From an uncultured Paracoccaceae bacterium (GTDB lineage: Bacteria; Pseudomonadota; Alphaproteobacteria; Rhodobacterales; Rhodobacteraceae), in assembly GCA_947501555.1 (NCBI GenBank), contig CANMWG010000004.1, positions 1-64,000 on the forward strand: DNA of 64,000 nt. The letters run 5' to 3'. Position numbers and translations under genes: made by a program. Below, piece by piece: positions 6,911 to 17,098 of this stretch (positions are counted from its first letter, which is position 1; every line of letters begins with the position of its first letter). Under the pieces are notes generated by a model, which did not search any database, was not told the origin of the DNA, and saw only the letters and a list, made by a program, of their open reading frames with translations.

Positions 6911-7552
6911 ATGTCAGATACCCCGATCCTTTGGTCCTTTAGACGCTGCCCCTATGCGATGCGGGCACGCCTCGCCATCGCGGCAAGCAGTGTTCAGGTC
7001 GAATTGCGCGAGATCCTTTTGCGGGACAAGCCGCAGGCATTTCTTGACGCCTCGCCAAAGGGGACAGTTCCGGTTTTGGTGGCAGATGAAGTCATCGAAG
7101 AAAGCCGAGACGTCATGCTTTGGGCACTGTCCAAGAACGACCCGCTCGGCTGGCTTGATATGGCACAGGAGGGGCACGAGTTGATCGACACGTGCGACGG
7201 ACCATTCAAGAGAGCCCTCGATCACACCAAATATGCGGTCCGCTTCCCGCACCTCGATATCGTAGAGGAACGCGCAAAGGCTTTAGCGTTCCTTTCGATC
7301 TTGAACCTGCGACTAGCCAAGACGCGCTACCTCATGGGCCCTGCGCCGCGACTTGCAGATATGGCCATCCTGCCCTTCGTGCGGCAATTCGCAAACACGG
7401 ATCGGACATGGTTCGACCAGCAAGGTCTGGAACCACTTACAAAATGGCTTGATACATTTCTGGCATCGGATCAGTTCGCTGCAATCATGCAAAAATATCC
7501 GGCTTGGCAAATTGGACAGGATCAGGTCTTCTTTCCGGATCCGCTTTGGTAA
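6911..7552 (+). CDS. Glutathione S-transferase family protein
   Basis: The 213-residue protein has a thioredoxin-fold N-terminus (PILWSFRRCPYAMRARLAI) with a CPYA motif where other classes have their catalytic residue, then the cis-Pro segment KGTVPVL and the EES motif of the glutathione site (EVIEESRDVM). An all-helical C-terminal domain follows. It starts 5 bp after mtaB, so it is probably co-transcribed. CxxA/S-type GSTs act in glutathione-dependent reduction or conjugation; the substrate is unknown. A second GST-fold gene follows at 10 bp but is not a close copy. Confidence 0.85.
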   Translation: MSDTPILWSFRRCPYAMRARLAIAASSVQVELREILLRDKPQAFLDASPKGTVPVLVADEVIEESRDVMLWALSKNDPLGWLDMAQEGHELIDTCDGPFKRALDHTKYAVRFPHLDIVEERAKALAFLSILNLRLAKTRYLMGPAPRLADMAILPFVRQFANTDRTWFDQQGLEPLTKWLDTFLASDQFAAIMQKYPAWQIGQDQVFFPDPLW

Positions 7553-7562
7553 GGACTTGATC

Positions 7563-8162
7563 ATGCAACTCTTAATGTCGCCCGCATCGCCCTTCGTCCG
7601 CAAGGTCCGCGTGCTTTTGCGTGAAATCGATCTTTTGGAACAAGTCGAAGAGGTCAACGTTAGCACCACGCCCTTAGCATCTGACCCAACCGTTCTTGCC
7701 GCAAATCCGATTGGCAAAATTCCCGCACTGATCCGGACGAATGGTCCTGCGATTTATGACAGCCGGGTGATTACGCGTTTTCTGAATGATTACGCCGGGG
7801 CAACACTCTATCCAGCAGGTCGCATTTGGGACGTGTTGACACTTGAAGCGACGGCAGATGCGATCATGGATGCAGCGCTCAGCATGACCTATGAGGCCCG
7901 GTTTCGTTCAGAAGAGATGCAATCCAAAGACTGGCTGGAAGCACAGTGGGGCAAAGCCAGCCGGACAATCGCTGCAGTGAACGATCGCTGGATTAGTCAT
8001 TTGTCCGGGCCATTGAATATGGGTCAGATCGGTATAGCCTGCGCGTTGTCATATGTTGATTTGCGACATGATGCGCGGCAATGGCGCACGTGCAACGCCG
8101 ATCTGGCAGCCTGGCACGGTGAATTCACGAAGCGCGACAGCATGATCGCAACCGCACCCTGA
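7563..8162 (+). CDS. Glutathione S-transferase family protein
   Basis: The product is 199 residues. The N-terminus MQLLMSPASPFVRKVRVLL is the usual start of GSTs resembling E. coli YfcF/YibF, with Ser in SPF-VRKV as the likely catalytic residue. NPIGKIPAL provides the cis-Pro loop and IYDSRVITRFL the glutathione-binding turn. The frame opens upstream at 7353, but that part overlaps the preceding GST gene; the ATG at 7563, ten bases after its stop, fits the domain start exactly. The substrate cannot be told. Confidence 0.85.
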   Translation: MQLLMSPASPFVRKVRVLLREIDLLEQVEEVNVSTTPLASDPTVLAANPIGKIPALIRTNGPAIYDSRVITRFLNDYAGATLYPAGRIWDVLTLEATADAIMDAALSMTYEARFRSEEMQSKDWLEAQWGKASRTIAAVNDRWISHLSGPLNMGQIGIACALSYVDLRHDARQWRTCNADLAAWHGEFTKRDSMIATAP

Positions 8163-8165
8163 TTT

Positions 8166-8813
8166 TCAGAAATTAAAACTGACGCCAACGTTGACCGCAT
8201 TTGTAACAACGTCAGTCTCAAGGGTGCCGCCCGTTTCCAAGTCAGCAGTATTCGAAGAATAGGTCCCCTTGTATTCGCCAAAAACTGACCATTGGTCGTT
8301 TATTTCGTAACTCGCACCAGCAATGACGGTCGCTGCAGGTCCAGTCAATTGATAGCCAAAGGTCTCGGATTCGCCGTTCGTCACCTCGACGTGGGGCAGT
8401 GCCACCCCAAGACCACCACCAACATAGGGCGTTACGTCACCAAAGGCTTGGTTCCAACGGCGATAAGCATTTACCGTCAAAGTGTTTAAACCGTCAGTAA
8501 ATTCCAACACGTCGTAGCCCGCAGGCAGGTTGTCATCTTTCGGATAGACCTTGTTGTGCGCAAAATCCAAACCATACCCAAATGAAGGGGACTGCCAGCG
8601 GGTTGCACGCACACCGTAGTAAATGGGGGCCTCTGCGGATCTGCCTTCCCAATCCTGATTGAAATCGTCGTCCGCAATCACATCATCATTGCGAATCGAA
8701 ATGTCAGACGCAGGTGCGGACTGAACACCGCCATAAAAGCTCAGCTCAACTTCCGCAAAAGCAGAGGCAGGAGCTAACAGCAGACAGGAGAAGAGTGCGC
8801 AAGCACGATTCAT
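8166..8813 (-). CDS. Outer-membrane beta-barrel protein (annotated in relatives as lipid A oxidase-like)
   Basis: The 215-residue precursor has a signal peptide (MNRACALFSCLLLAPASAFA) and alternating beta-strand sequence with GYGLDF, GGGLGVALPHVEV and YVGGGLG-type turns. It ends in GVSFNF, the terminal aromatic signature recognised by the Bam machinery. Relatives in Rhodobacteraceae are often labelled lipid A oxidase because of similarity to the rhizobial LpxQ family; I cannot confirm that activity. The frame opens further upstream at 8876, but the signal peptide begins at the ATG at 8813. It converges with the GST genes, 3 bp apart. Confidence 0.7.
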   Translation of the reverse strand: MNRACALFSCLLLAPASAFAEVELSFYGGVQSAPASDISIRNDDVIADDDFNQDWEGRSAEAPIYYGVRATRWQSPSFGYGLDFAHNKVYPKDDNLPAGYDVLEFTDGLNTLTVNAYRRWNQAFGDVTPYVGGGLGVALPHVEVTNGESETFGYQLTGPAATVIAGASYEINDQWSVFGEYKGTYSSNTADLETGGTLETDVVTNAVNVGVSFNF

Positions 8814-9240
8814 TTCGATTTTTCCCAGGGCGAACGTAGTTGATTCCGGACTATACTCCCGGGTTTTTTGTGACAATAAAACATTAAGTGAGCCTTAAAT
8901 GACCTTTGGAAAACGTGTCTCCTCAGTCACAAATATCGGTATCTTAAAGGAAATTTGCGGATTTCCGCTCATTGACGCTGCAGCTCATCGGCACCCTTCG
9001 ACGCGGATGCGCAATCTTGACCGCTCAAATCGTCGTTCGGCGCGCGTGTGATTCTCGGTTATCCATTAACCAACTCTTGGTGCTTTTGCTGCAAGTGAGT
9101 AGACATTGCAGCCTGCGCCCGATTGTCCGCTGGACGTAGCTGGATTTGATGGCTAAACAGCGGCTGAATGGACGAATGGCAACATTGGTTCATGTCTCGA
9201 GCGGGCGCCATGCCCATTTTAAGAATCGGAGATGCACCCA
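8814..9240. other. Intergenic region between the divergent barrel gene and petA
   Basis: About 430 bp should hold the promoters of both the barrel gene and the petABC operon. I see no additional gene. A GGAG at 9228-9231 is the petA ribosome site. A short GGAAAT/ATTTCC inverted repeat lies near 8950. No recognisable regulator site could be assigned. Confidence 0.5.
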
Positions 9241-9825
9241 GTGTCACACGCAGACGATCACCAGGGCACACGCCGCGACTTTCTCTATTACGCAACCGCC
9301 AGTGCAGGCGTTGTCGTAACAGGTGCAGCTGTCTGGCCAATGGTCAACCAAATGAATCCTTCCGCAGATGTATTAGCCTTGGCCTCTATCCGTGTCGATG
9401 TGGCAGATGTCGCGCCCGGCATGCAATTGACGGTCTTGTGGCAAGGTAAACCTGTTTTTATCCGGCACCGTACAGGCGTCGAGATTCAGGAAGCCGCCGC
9501 ACAAGACGCGGAGTTTGACAGCTTTCCGGACAAAAATGCACAAAACGAAAATCTTGGCGATGATGCTTTGGCCACCGATGAAAACCGAACATTGGCATCA
9601 CCTGAAGGTGAAGGGGCTGGTGCCTGGATCGTTCAGATGGGCGTTTGCACACACCTAGGTTGCGTTCCCCTGGGCGACGGTGCTGGCGATTTTGGCGGTT
9701 GGTTCTGCCCTTGCCACGGTTCGCACTATGATCTTGCTGGGCGTATTCGCAAAGGCCCAGCCCCTCGGAACTTGCCTGTTCCACCCGCCGCGTTCGTCGA
9801 CGGCACGACAATCGAACTCGGTTAA
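9241..9825 (+). CDS. petA: Ubiquinol-cytochrome c reductase, Rieske iron-sulfur subunit
   Basis: PetA carries the 2Fe-2S cluster that takes the first electron from ubiquinol at the Qo site of cytochrome bc1. The 194-residue protein has a twin-arginine signal anchor ([11 protein letters not shown]), the hinge, and the cluster motifs CTHLGC and [10 protein letters not shown] start at GTG 9241 gives a good GGAG site 9 bp upstream and an N-terminus like that of Rhodobacter PetA. The ATG at 9232 would have no room for a ribosome site. petB follows after 12 bp. Expression of bc1 in relatives is under RegA control; the regA/regB genes are at 39.7-41.8 kb. Confidence 0.95.
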   Translation: MSHADDHQGTRRDFLYYATASAGVVVTGAAVWPMVNQMNPSADVLALASIRVDVADVAPGMQLTVLWQGKPVFIRHRTGVEIQEAAAQDAEFDSFPDKNAQNENLGDDALATDENRTLASPEGEGAGAWIVQMGVCTHLGCVPLGDGAGDFGGWFCPCHGSHYDLAGRIRKGPAPRNLPVPPAAFVDGTTIELG

Positions 9826-9837
9826 GGAGAGAAAACC

Positions 9838-11181
9838 ATGGGCGGTATTCCCCACGACCACTACGAACCCAAGTCAAGCGGTGAAAAGTGGCTGCACTCG
9901 CGGCTTCCTATTGTTGGATTGCTTTATGATACCTTGATGATCCCCACACCAAAGAACCTGAATTGGATGTGGATCTGGGGGATCGTTCTGGTCTTTACGC
10001 TGGTCCTACAAATCGCAACTGGCATTGTACTTGTCATGCACTACGTGCCGCATGTTGATATGGCGTTCGCCTCGGTTGAACACATTATGCGTGATGTGAA
10101 CGGTGGACATATGATCCGGTATTTCCACATGAACGGCGCATCGCTGTTCTTTGTTGCCGTCTATGCGCACATGTTCCGATCACTTTACTACGGGTCTTAC
10201 AAAGCTCCGCGTGAGGTCACCTGGATCGTCGGGATGTTGATGTACCTTCTTATGATGGGTACCGCATTCATGGGCTATGTACTGCCATGGGGGCAAATGT
10301 CTTTCCACGGCACGGCAGTGATCACCGGTCTATTCGGCGCGATCCCGTTTGTTGGCGAAAGCATTCAGACGTGGCTACTGGGCGCAAGCGCAGTTGGCCA
10401 ACCGGCACTGAACCGCTTCTTTTCATTGCACTACCTGCTGCCGTTCGTCTTGCTTGGCTTGACGATCGTCCATGTATGGGCGTTCCACACAACTGGGAAC
10501 AATAACCCGACAGGTGTTGAAGTGCGCCGTACCTCTAAAGAAGAGGCAGCAAAAGACACTCTGCCGTTCTGGCCTTATTTCGTCATCAAGGACTTGTTTG
10601 CGCTTGCAGTCATATTGGTCGTCTTCGTGGCAATCGTTGGCTTTATGCCGAATTACCTTGGACACCCAGACAACTACATTCCCGCAAACCCACTGGCGAC
10701 CCCGTCACATATTGTGCCGGAATGGTACTTCTTGCCATTCTACGCAATCTTGCGGGCCTTTACCGCAGATGTTTGGCTGGTGCAGATCGTTCAGTTCCTC
10801 AGCTTTGGCATTATCGATGCGAAGTTCTTTGGTGTGTTGGCCATGTTTGGTGCGATCGCCGTTATGGCACTTGCGCCTTGGCTGGACACATCATCCGTTC
10901 GGTCAGGTCGCTACAGACCAACATTCAAGTGGTGGTTTTGGCTTTTGGTCATCGACTTTATCGTTTTGATGTGGGTCGGCGCTCGTCCGGCAGAGTTCCC
11001 TTACGATTGGATTTCGCTGGTCGCGTCGGCATATTGGTTTGCATATTTCCTTGTCATTCTCCCTCTACTGGGTGTGCTTGAAAAACCAAATACACCACCT
11101 GCCACCATCGAAGACGATTTTAACGCGCACTACGCGCCGAAAGGCGAAGGCAAAGCGCCCATCGCCGAACCGGCCGAGTGA
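9838..11181 (+). CDS. petB: Cytochrome b subunit of the bc1 complex
   Basis: The 447-residue membrane protein carries hemes bL and bH and both quinone sites. The family marks are all present: [11 protein letters not shown] early, the heme-ligand histidines in [15 protein letters not shown] and in the LHYLLPFV helix, PWGQMSFHG, and the Qo-site PEWY motif ([11 protein letters not shown]). The C-terminal tail ([15 protein letters not shown]) is an extension seen in alphaproteobacteria. A strong AGGAGA lies just before the start. Confidence 0.97.
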   Translation: MGGIPHDHYEPKSSGEKWLHSRLPIVGLLYDTLMIPTPKNLNWMWIWGIVLVFTLVLQIATGIVLVMHYVPHVDMAFASVEHIMRDVNGGHMIRYFHMNGASLFFVAVYAHMFRSLYYGSYKAPREVTWIVGMLMYLLMMGTAFMGYVLPWGQMSFHGTAVITGLFGAIPFVGESIQTWLLGASAVGQPALNRFFSLHYLLPFVLLGLTIVHVWAFHTTGNNNPTGVEVRRTSKEEAAKDTLPFWPYFVIKDLFALAVILVVFVAIVGFMPNYLGHPDNYIPANPLATPSHIVPEWYFLPFYAILRAFTADVWLVQIVQFLSFGIIDAKFFGVLAMFGAIAVMALAPWLDTSSVRSGRYRPTFKWWFWLLVIDFIVLMWVGARPAEFPYDWISLVASAYWFAYFLVILPLLGVLEKPNTPPATIEDDFNAHYAPKGEGKAPIAEPAE

Positions 11182-11197
11182 GAAAGGACAAATAGTC

Positions 11198-12058
11198 ATG
11201 TTCCGTAAGTTCACTCTCACCGCAGTCGCATTGCTAGCGCTGTTCTCAGGACCTGCAACAGCCGCTGAAGTCGAAGCCGAAATTCACGATTACGATTTCT
11301 CTTTCGAAGGACCATTCGGCAGCTATGATCAAATGCAGCTTCAGCGCGGGCTACAGGTCTACACTGAAATCTGTTCCGCATGTCATGGTATGGAGCTCGT
11401 CGCATTCCGGACTCTCGCAGACGATGGCGGGCCGGGCCTGCCAGAAGATCAGATGCGGGCCTATGCCGAATTCTATGAAATCTTTGACCAAAGCCTGTTC
11501 GACGGCGAAGGTGATTTTCGACTGGCCACACCGGCGGACAAGTTCCCGTCGTCCAACGTGGCAACCGCACCAGACCTGAGCCTCATGGCAAAGGCGCGCG
11601 CTGGTTTCCACGGACCTTATGGCACAGGCATCAGCCAATTCGTCAATGGTATGGGCGGGGCGGAATACATTGCGTCTCTTCTGTCAGGCTATCGGGATGA
11701 ACCCGAATGTGCCCTGGAAGCAGAGCAACCCATGGACGGCTATTATAACATCGCCTTCGCGGCTGGTGGATATCCCGAAACCTGCATTGATGATCACGGT
11801 CATTACACGGTGCCAGGGAGCTGGATTTCTATGGCTCCACCACTTTATGGCGATGATGTTGAATTTGCAGACGGGCACTCAACTGATCTGGAACACGTCG
11901 CACAGGACGTCGCGGCATTCTTAATGTGGACAGCAGAGCCGAAGTTGATGGCGCGCAAACAGGCTGGTCTTACAGGTTTCTTGTTCCTGACTGTGCTGTC
12001 TGTACTGCTGTACCTGACGAACAAACGTCTCTGGGCACCGCATAAGCACAAAGACTAG
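11198..12058 (+). CDS. petC: Cytochrome c1
   Basis: PetC accepts electrons from the Rieske protein and passes them to cytochrome c2 or cy. The 286-residue precursor has a cleavable signal peptide ([23 protein letters not shown]), the heme-binding CSACH followed by GMELVAFR, a methionine-ligand region near SMAPPLY, and a C-terminal membrane anchor ([19 protein letters not shown]). The cysteines at 'EPECALE' and 'PETCIDD' could form the disulfide known in Rhodobacter c1. The ATG at 11198 follows an AGAAAGGA site; the longer frame from 11039 lies inside petB. A terminator follows directly. Confidence 0.95.
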   Translation: MFRKFTLTAVALLALFSGPATAAEVEAEIHDYDFSFEGPFGSYDQMQLQRGLQVYTEICSACHGMELVAFRTLADDGGPGLPEDQMRAYAEFYEIFDQSLFDGEGDFRLATPADKFPSSNVATAPDLSLMAKARAGFHGPYGTGISQFVNGMGGAEYIASLLSGYRDEPECALEAEQPMDGYYNIAFAAGGYPETCIDDHGHYTVPGSWISMAPPLYGDDVEFADGHSTDLEHVAQDVAAFLMWTAEPKLMARKQAGLTGFLFLTVLSVLLYLTNKRLWAPHKHKD

Positions 12059-12078
12059 GCTCTGATCTTCAGACAACA

Positions 12079-12109
12079 AAGGCCCGCTATCGAAGCGGGC
12101 CTTTTCTTT
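12079..12109 (+). terminator. Rho-independent terminator of petABC
   Basis: A 10-bp stem (AAGGCCCGCT / AGCGGGCCTT, 12079-12103) is followed by TTCTTT. It also lies between the convergent ends of petC and thiQ. Confidence 0.85.
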
Positions 12110-12123
12110 GCGTAAGATGGGTT

Positions 12124-12828
12124 TCAACCCATCCCCGCACCAAGGTAATGAACCAAAGCAGCCGTCGGATTGGCAAAAAGTACGTCAGTCTGAACCGGAG
12201 GTTCCGCCACGCCACCCGCAACCAAAACAACATCATCCGCGATGCGTTTTGCATCAGCCGGATCATGGGTCACCATAATCAGAGTCACACCGTCGCCGAC
12301 CAGCAGATCACGGACCAAGTCGAGCATCTCTTCTTTCAGTCCAGGACCCAATGCCGCAAAGGGCTCGTCCAGCAGGACAATGGGACGATCCCCAAGCAAC
12401 ACCCGCGCCAAGGCCGCCCGACTTTGCTGACCACCCGACAAGGCTGCTGGTATGCGGTCGGCGAATCCATCCAAACCGACCCGATCCAATACACATGCTA
12501 CTGAACGGCCCTGATCAGGCGTTAGCCGCAAATCAGGCCGCAATGCTAACCCAACATTCTGTCCAATCGTCAAATGGGGAAACAGGTTGTTATCCTGAAA
12601 CAAGACACTCATCGGACGGCGACCCGGAGCAACAGACCTCAAATCTTGTCCGTCCCACAGAATGCGGCCGGCATGGGGCACCAAAAACCCAGCCAACCCG
12701 GACAAAAGAGTTGATTTGCCGGCCCCCGAAGGACCAATCAACGCCGTCACGCCACCCGCAGAAAACTGTAAATCAGCCCGCAAAACAAAGTCACCTTGGC
12801 GCAGCTCAACGCCGTCACAAATCAGCAT
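12124..12828 (-). CDS. thiQ: Thiamine ABC transporter, ATP-binding protein
   Basis: The 234-residue ATPase powers import of thiamine or its phosphates. It has Walker A GPSGAGKST, Q-loop VLFQDNNLFPH, the signature ALSGGQQSRAALARVLL and Walker B VLLDEPFAAL with D-loop, in the usual order. The DNNLFPH stretch is characteristic of ThiQ. It overlaps the end of thiP by 14 bp, consistent with one transcript thiB-thiP-thiQ controlled by the riboswitch at 15356-15445. Confidence 0.9.
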   Translation of the reverse strand: MLICDGVELRQGDFVLRADLQFSAGGVTALIGPSGAGKSTLLSGLAGFLVPHAGRILWDGQDLRSVAPGRRPMSVLFQDNNLFPHLTIGQNVGLALRPDLRLTPDQGRSVACVLDRVGLDGFADRIPAALSGGQQSRAALARVLLGDRPIVLLDEPFAALGPGLKEEMLDLVRDLLVGDGVTLIMVTHDPADAKRIADDVVLVAGGVAEPPVQTDVLFANPTAALVHYLGAGMG

Positions 12829-14344
12829 CGACGCGCCCTCCCCGGTCGCATATCCAAAATAAGAGCAGGCTCATGGCCAGCAAGACCAAGGCAGCGCCAG
12901 CCGCCGCTTCCATGCGGTACGCCCCCATCAAACGATACATGGCCAGCGGCAGGGTCTCTTCGGCTTGCCCTGCAAACAGGGTGATGACACCCAGATCACC
13001 CATCGACAATGCAGCGGCCAACCCCGCAGCAAAGCCCAAGGGGCGGCGAATCCGCGGGAGCACAATCAACCTGATCCATCCCCAACCGGCCATGCCCAAT
13101 GATCTACCCAAGCGGCCGTAATCAGCCGCAACCCGCTCCACCGCAGGCGCAATCGCGCGGAGGGCAAATGGCAAAGCCAAGGTCGCATTCACCAACATCG
13201 TGACGACCAAAGCAACATCAGAGGGGCGGATGAACGAAAAGACGATCAAGAACGCCCCGGTCCCCACCACCAGCCCCGACGCCGCCAGTGGCAGCACTCC
13301 GATAACTGCAACAAATACGCCGCCGCGCAAAGCAAGTGCGACGGCCATCGTGACACACAACACCGCAGACCCGCCTGCAACGAAAACGGAACGCAACGCG
13401 GCGTACCAAATTGTCTCTGGCATCTGGGTTAAACCCGGTAAGCCGCGCAAGACAACCATGCCCAATGGTACCAAGAGAAACAAAGCCCCTGCCAAGATCA
13501 TCGCAAAGTCCAGCCACGGGCGGGACAAGTCCCACCGCTGGACCACCCGGTCAAGACCCGCGCCCATGGCATCCACCGCCGCCACACGCCACGCGAGGAC
13601 CGCCGCTATCACGCAGATTGCAAACTGAATACAGGCCAACAAAGCCGCACGGCCCAGATCGAAGTCAAAACGCAATGCCTGGTAGATCGCCAATTCCACC
13701 GTTGTCGCACGTGGGCCACCGCCCAAAGTCAATGCGACAGCAAAACTGGTTAGACAAATCAGAAAGATGACTAGGAACGCACTTGGCACAACAGCCCGCA
13801 ACATGGGCCACTCAAGCAACCGCGCCACCGAAGCATCCAATGTCGCCACCAAACGAAACCGCTCGGCTGGGATAGACAACCAACCCTGCAGGATCAGCCG
13901 GATCGCCAATGGCAGGTTGAAGAAGACATGCGCCAGAACGACGCCGTGGAAGCCAAATATCGAAATCGGGGATAGCCCCAAGCCCTCTAACAGCCGGTTC
14001 AACACACCCTCGCGACCAAAGACCGCCAAGAGACCCAAGACGGCCACGATTACCGGCAGCAAGAATGGGGCGCCCAGTAGCGTGATCAACATCTGACGGC
14101 CCGGAAACTGGCGGCGGGCCAAGGCGCGGGCCACAGGTATAGCCAACACGACGCTAATCACCGCCGACACCAAGGCTTGCGAGACCGTAAACCGGATCGC
14201 AGCCCAATCCGCAGCGGACAATCCACTGCCCCACTCAGCTCGGTATGCCACCGCGCCAAGCGTCCCGATTGTCAGGATTAGCACCAGCACCGCCGCAACG
14301 GTGCCGGGCCATCTAGGTGTTATTGGGAAAGTGCTGCGCGCCAT
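12815..14344 (-). CDS. thiP: Thiamine ABC transporter, permease
   Basis: The 509-residue inner-membrane permease contains two copies of the binding-protein-dependent permease fold (about 12 hydrophobic helices), as expected for ThiP. The EAA-loop regions are visible as GRSLGMAGWGWIRLIVLPRI in the second half and LDASVARLLEWPMLRAVVP in the first. It overlaps thiB by 25 bp and thiQ by 14 bp. Confidence 0.92.
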   Translation of the reverse strand: MARSTFPITPRWPGTVAAVLVLILTIGTLGAVAYRAEWGSGLSAADWAAIRFTVSQALVSAVISVVLAIPVARALARRQFPGRQMLITLLGAPFLLPVIVAVLGLLAVFGREGVLNRLLEGLGLSPISIFGFHGVVLAHVFFNLPLAIRLILQGWLSIPAERFRLVATLDASVARLLEWPMLRAVVPSAFLVIFLICLTSFAVALTLGGGPRATTVELAIYQALRFDFDLGRAALLACIQFAICVIAAVLAWRVAAVDAMGAGLDRVVQRWDLSRPWLDFAMILAGALFLLVPLGMVVLRGLPGLTQMPETIWYAALRSVFVAGGSAVLCVTMAVALALRGGVFVAVIGVLPLAASGLVVGTGAFLIVFSFIRPSDVALVVTMLVNATLALPFALRAIAPAVERVAADYGRLGRSLGMAGWGWIRLIVLPRIRRPLGFAAGLAAALSMGDLGVITLFAGQAEETLPLAMYRLMGAYRMEAAAGAALVLLAMSLLLFWICDRGGRVDADL

Positions 14345-15309
14345 TCGTCCAGCGCCGCATCGCGCTTGGCCGCTGCGTCCTCAGGCGAGAACAGCAAGGC
14401 TTTGGCTGGGGTCAGCAACGTCTCAAACCCATCCGGCAAACCATCGGCCGGTGTCACTGAAGGATACATCCAGTTTGTTGTTGGAATGACGCCTTGAAAC
14501 GCCTCAGACACCATAAAGGCAAGGAACTGGTCCGCCAATTCAGGCTGATCTGTTCCAGCAACTTTGCCCGCAACCTCAACCTGCATGTAATGACCTTCAT
14601 CAAAGCCCCACGCGACCTTGCTGTCATCTTCTTCTGCAATCAAGTGATAGGCTGGAGATGTGGTGTAAGATAAAACAGCGTCCGCCTCACCATCCAGAAA
14701 CATTCCGTAAGCCTCAGACCAGCCCGGGGTCACGGTGACGATATTGTCGGCCAAATCTGCCCACAACGCCTCAGCCTCGTCACCGTAAGCCGCAGTCACC
14801 CACATCAACAACCCCAATCCAGGCGTCGATGACCGGGGATCCTGAATGACGATCTGCGCATCGCTATCAGCCAATGCACGCAAAGAAGCAGGTGCTGCGT
14901 CACCAACATTGCCGACAAATGCAAAATAGCCCCAGTCAAAAGGCAGGAACTCAGCGTCATCCCAAGCAATGGGCAGATCCAGATCAACCGACAGACCATG
15001 TGAGGCAAACAAGCCGGTTTCACGAGCAGCGGCAGTCAGGTTGGTGTCCAGACCAAGCACGATATCGGCTTCCGTCCGCGGACCCTCTAGCTGCAAACGC
15101 GCCAGCAACGACGCACCGTCACCTGCACCCACAAACTGTAGATCACAGGCACAGGTTTCTTCAAAAGCAGCTTCAACCGCAGGACCCGGGCCCCACTCGC
15201 TAACAAAGCTGTCGTAAGTCATAACTTGCAGCACCGGGGTCTCGGCCGATGCACCTGTGGCACAAAGGACAAGTCCCGCAACAGCTGGCAGATAGGTGGT
15301 ATTTTTCAT
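14320..15309 (-). CDS. thiB: Thiamine-binding periplasmic protein
   Basis: The 329-residue precursor has a signal peptide (MKNTTYLPAVAGLVLCATGASA) and family motifs VMTYDSFVSEWGPGP, VLGLDTNLTAAA, FDWGYFAFV and WMYPSVT. ThiB delivers thiamine, its mono- and pyrophosphate to ThiPQ. The frame can be extended upstream to 15495, but that extension is the TPP riboswitch and not coding. The ATG at 15309 has a GGAGGA site about 7 bp upstream, which could be sequestered by the riboswitch. Confidence 0.93.
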   Translation of the reverse strand: MKNTTYLPAVAGLVLCATGASAETPVLQVMTYDSFVSEWGPGPAVEAAFEETCACDLQFVGAGDGASLLARLQLEGPRTEADIVLGLDTNLTAAARETGLFASHGLSVDLDLPIAWDDAEFLPFDWGYFAFVGNVGDAAPASLRALADSDAQIVIQDPRSSTPGLGLLMWVTAAYGDEAEALWADLADNIVTVTPGWSEAYGMFLDGEADAVLSYTTSPAYHLIAEEDDSKVAWGFDEGHYMQVEVAGKVAGTDQPELADQFLAFMVSEAFQGVIPTTNWMYPSVTPADGLPDGFETLLTPAKALLFSPEDAAAKRDAALDEWRAALSQ

Positions 15310-15355
15310 CGTATCCTCCAAATGTGACGGGCGGATTTGGGGGATAGCGAATCTG

Positions 15356-15445
15356 CTACACCTTCCCTCCGCCGGTCTTAACCGGTTCAGGTTCAACGGG
15401 TCAGCTTGCGCAATCTCAGCCATATTGGCCCCCCGAGGTGGTGCT
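15356..15445 (-). promoter_or_regulatory. TPP riboswitch (THI box) upstream of thiBPQ
   Basis: The minus strand reads a GGGGGGCC P2-type segment, then GGCTGAGATTG, GACCCGTTGAACCTGA, a CCGGTTAAGACCGGC hairpin and GGAGGGAAGG. These are the conserved pyrimidine- and pyrophosphate-sensor arms of TPP riboswitches in the correct order. It lies about 50 nt before the thiB start, so it should switch off import when TPP is plentiful. Confidence 0.95.
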
Positions 15446-15534
15446 TTGCTAGGCTGTATTGCCTGCAGAGGCAAGGGAAAGGTCTTGAGCCTCATTGTCG
15501 CGCCCGCTAGACCCGCTCCTCAAAGGGGAATTCC

Positions 15535-16638
15535 ATGTCGATCAACAGTTTTGGCCATCTATTCCGGTTCACCACATGGGGCGAAAGCCATGGACCCGCT
15601 TTGGGGGCCACAGTCGACGGCTGCCCGCCCGGCGTGGCATTAGAGGCACCGATGATCCAGCAATGGATGGATAAACGCCGCCCCGGTCTGAATAAGAACA
15701 CCACCCAACGGCAAGAAGCCGACGCCGTTGAGATCTTGTCGGGTGTCTTCGATGGCCAGACGACCGGCACCCCGATCCAGCTGATGATCAAAAACACCGA
15801 TCAACGATCCAAGGACTACGGCGATATCGCCAACACATTCCGACCCGGCCATGCCGATATCACCTATCATCAAAAATATGGTTTACGTGACTACCGTGGT
15901 GGCGGTCGGTCCTCGGCCCGTGAAACTGCGTCGCGTGTTGCTGCGGGTGGCGTAGCGCGTGAGGCGATCAAAGCCATCGCCCCGAATGTGCAGATCAAAG
16001 GTTATATGACCCAGATGGGCGCCAAGCAAATCGATCGGTCCCAGATGGACTGGGCGCAGATCGACAAGAACGATTTCTTCTGCCCCGATGCGCAGGCCGC
16101 CGAGGAATGGAACGATTATCTGGCGTGGCTCCGCAAGGATGATCACAACTCTGTTGGGGCGATCATCGAGGTCGTTGCACGCGGCGTCCCCGCAGGCATC
16201 GGAGCCCCGGTTTACGCCAAGTTAGACACTGATTTAGCCGCTGCGATGATGTCCATCAACGCTGTTAAGGGGGTTGAGATCGGCGAAGGCATGGCTGCTG
16301 CTGCCCTTACGGGTCGGGATAACGCGGATGAGATTTTTATGGGGCAAGGCGGGCCGGAATATAGCTCAAACCACGCAGGCGGTATTCTTGGCGGCATCAG
16401 CACCGGACAGGACATCGTCGTGCGGTTCGCCGTGAAGCCGACATCGTCCATCCTCAGCCCCCGCAAATCGATCCGGATGGACGGCACACCAACCGAGGTG
16501 GTCACAAAAGGACGGCACGACCCCTGCGTGGGCATACGCGCCGTGCCGGTGGCCGAAGCGATGATGGCCTGCGTAATCCTCGATCATCTGCTGCTCGACC
16601 GGGGACAAACCGGCGGAAGACGCGGTCAGATCGGTTAA
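15535..16638 (+). CDS. aroC: Chorismate synthase
   Basis: AroC performs the last step of the shikimate pathway, converting EPSP to chorismate with reduced FMN. The 367-residue protein has all family signatures: [18 protein letters not shown] near the start, [24 protein letters not shown] sequence (here [15 protein letters not shown]), and [18 protein letters not shown] near the C-terminus. The start follows GGGGAATTCC. Length is normal. Confidence 0.97.
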   Translation: MSINSFGHLFRFTTWGESHGPALGATVDGCPPGVALEAPMIQQWMDKRRPGLNKNTTQRQEADAVEILSGVFDGQTTGTPIQLMIKNTDQRSKDYGDIANTFRPGHADITYHQKYGLRDYRGGGRSSARETASRVAAGGVAREAIKAIAPNVQIKGYMTQMGAKQIDRSQMDWAQIDKNDFFCPDAQAAEEWNDYLAWLRKDDHNSVGAIIEVVARGVPAGIGAPVYAKLDTDLAAAMMSINAVKGVEIGEGMAAAALTGRDNADEIFMGQGGPEYSSNHAGGILGGISTGQDIVVRFAVKPTSSILSPRKSIRMDGTPTEVVTKGRHDPCVGIRAVPVAEAMMACVILDHLLLDRGQTGGRRGQIG

Positions 16639-16671
16639 GTGCGCCGCAGTCCCGGACTTGATCCGGGACCT

Positions 16672-17085
16672 CTAAGAGGTCGCGTTCAGTGCGGTATCCA
16701 TCAACGCCTGAATATCGGATTGCGACGTCCCAGCAACGATGCGGCCCAGTTCTTGATGGCCCTTGATGACGACCAAAGTCGACCGGCGGGGAATGTCGAG
16801 CTCCTGTGCCAACGCGCTCCGGCCATATTTATCCCAGTCAATATTAATGAACGTAATTGCGTCGTCATACGCAGGATTCGCCGCGCGTAACTGCCCAATC
16901 ACACGTCCTTGGGCACGACAGGTGGTGCACCACTCCGCCTTAAAGTCCAAGAAAACGGTTTCGCCAGCGGCCAAACGCTCTTTGACCAAACCGGGACGAT
17001 ATTCCAAACTCTCAGCAGCGGACCCAAAGCTTGGCAAAACCGCAAGCGCGCCAGCGACAGCAATAAATTCACGACGTTTCATCAT
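16672..17085 (-). CDS. Exported thioredoxin-fold protein
   Basis: The 137-residue precursor has an N-terminal signal with two arginines (MMKRREFIAVAGALAVLPSF), so export may be by Tat. A thioredoxin-like domain follows with the redox motif WCTTC and the FLDFKAEWC strand. It lies 13 bp downstream of the CcdA-like gene and should receive electrons from it. Such pairs keep periplasmic cysteines reduced, for example for cytochrome c assembly or sulfur oxidation. The exact target is unknown. Confidence 0.8.
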   Translation of the reverse strand: MMKRREFIAVAGALAVLPSFGSAAESLEYRPGLVKERLAAGETVFLDFKAEWCTTCRAQGRVIGQLRAANPAYDDAITFINIDWDKYGRSALAQELDIPRRSTLVVIKGHQELGRIVAGTSQSDIQALMDTALNATS

Positions 17086-17098
17086 CTTATCTCCTCAT

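Noticed and set aside
12351-13121. 256-codon plus-strand frame opposite thiQ and thiP
   Set aside because: It is a low-complexity Pro/Arg/Thr-rich shadow of GC-rich antisense DNA.
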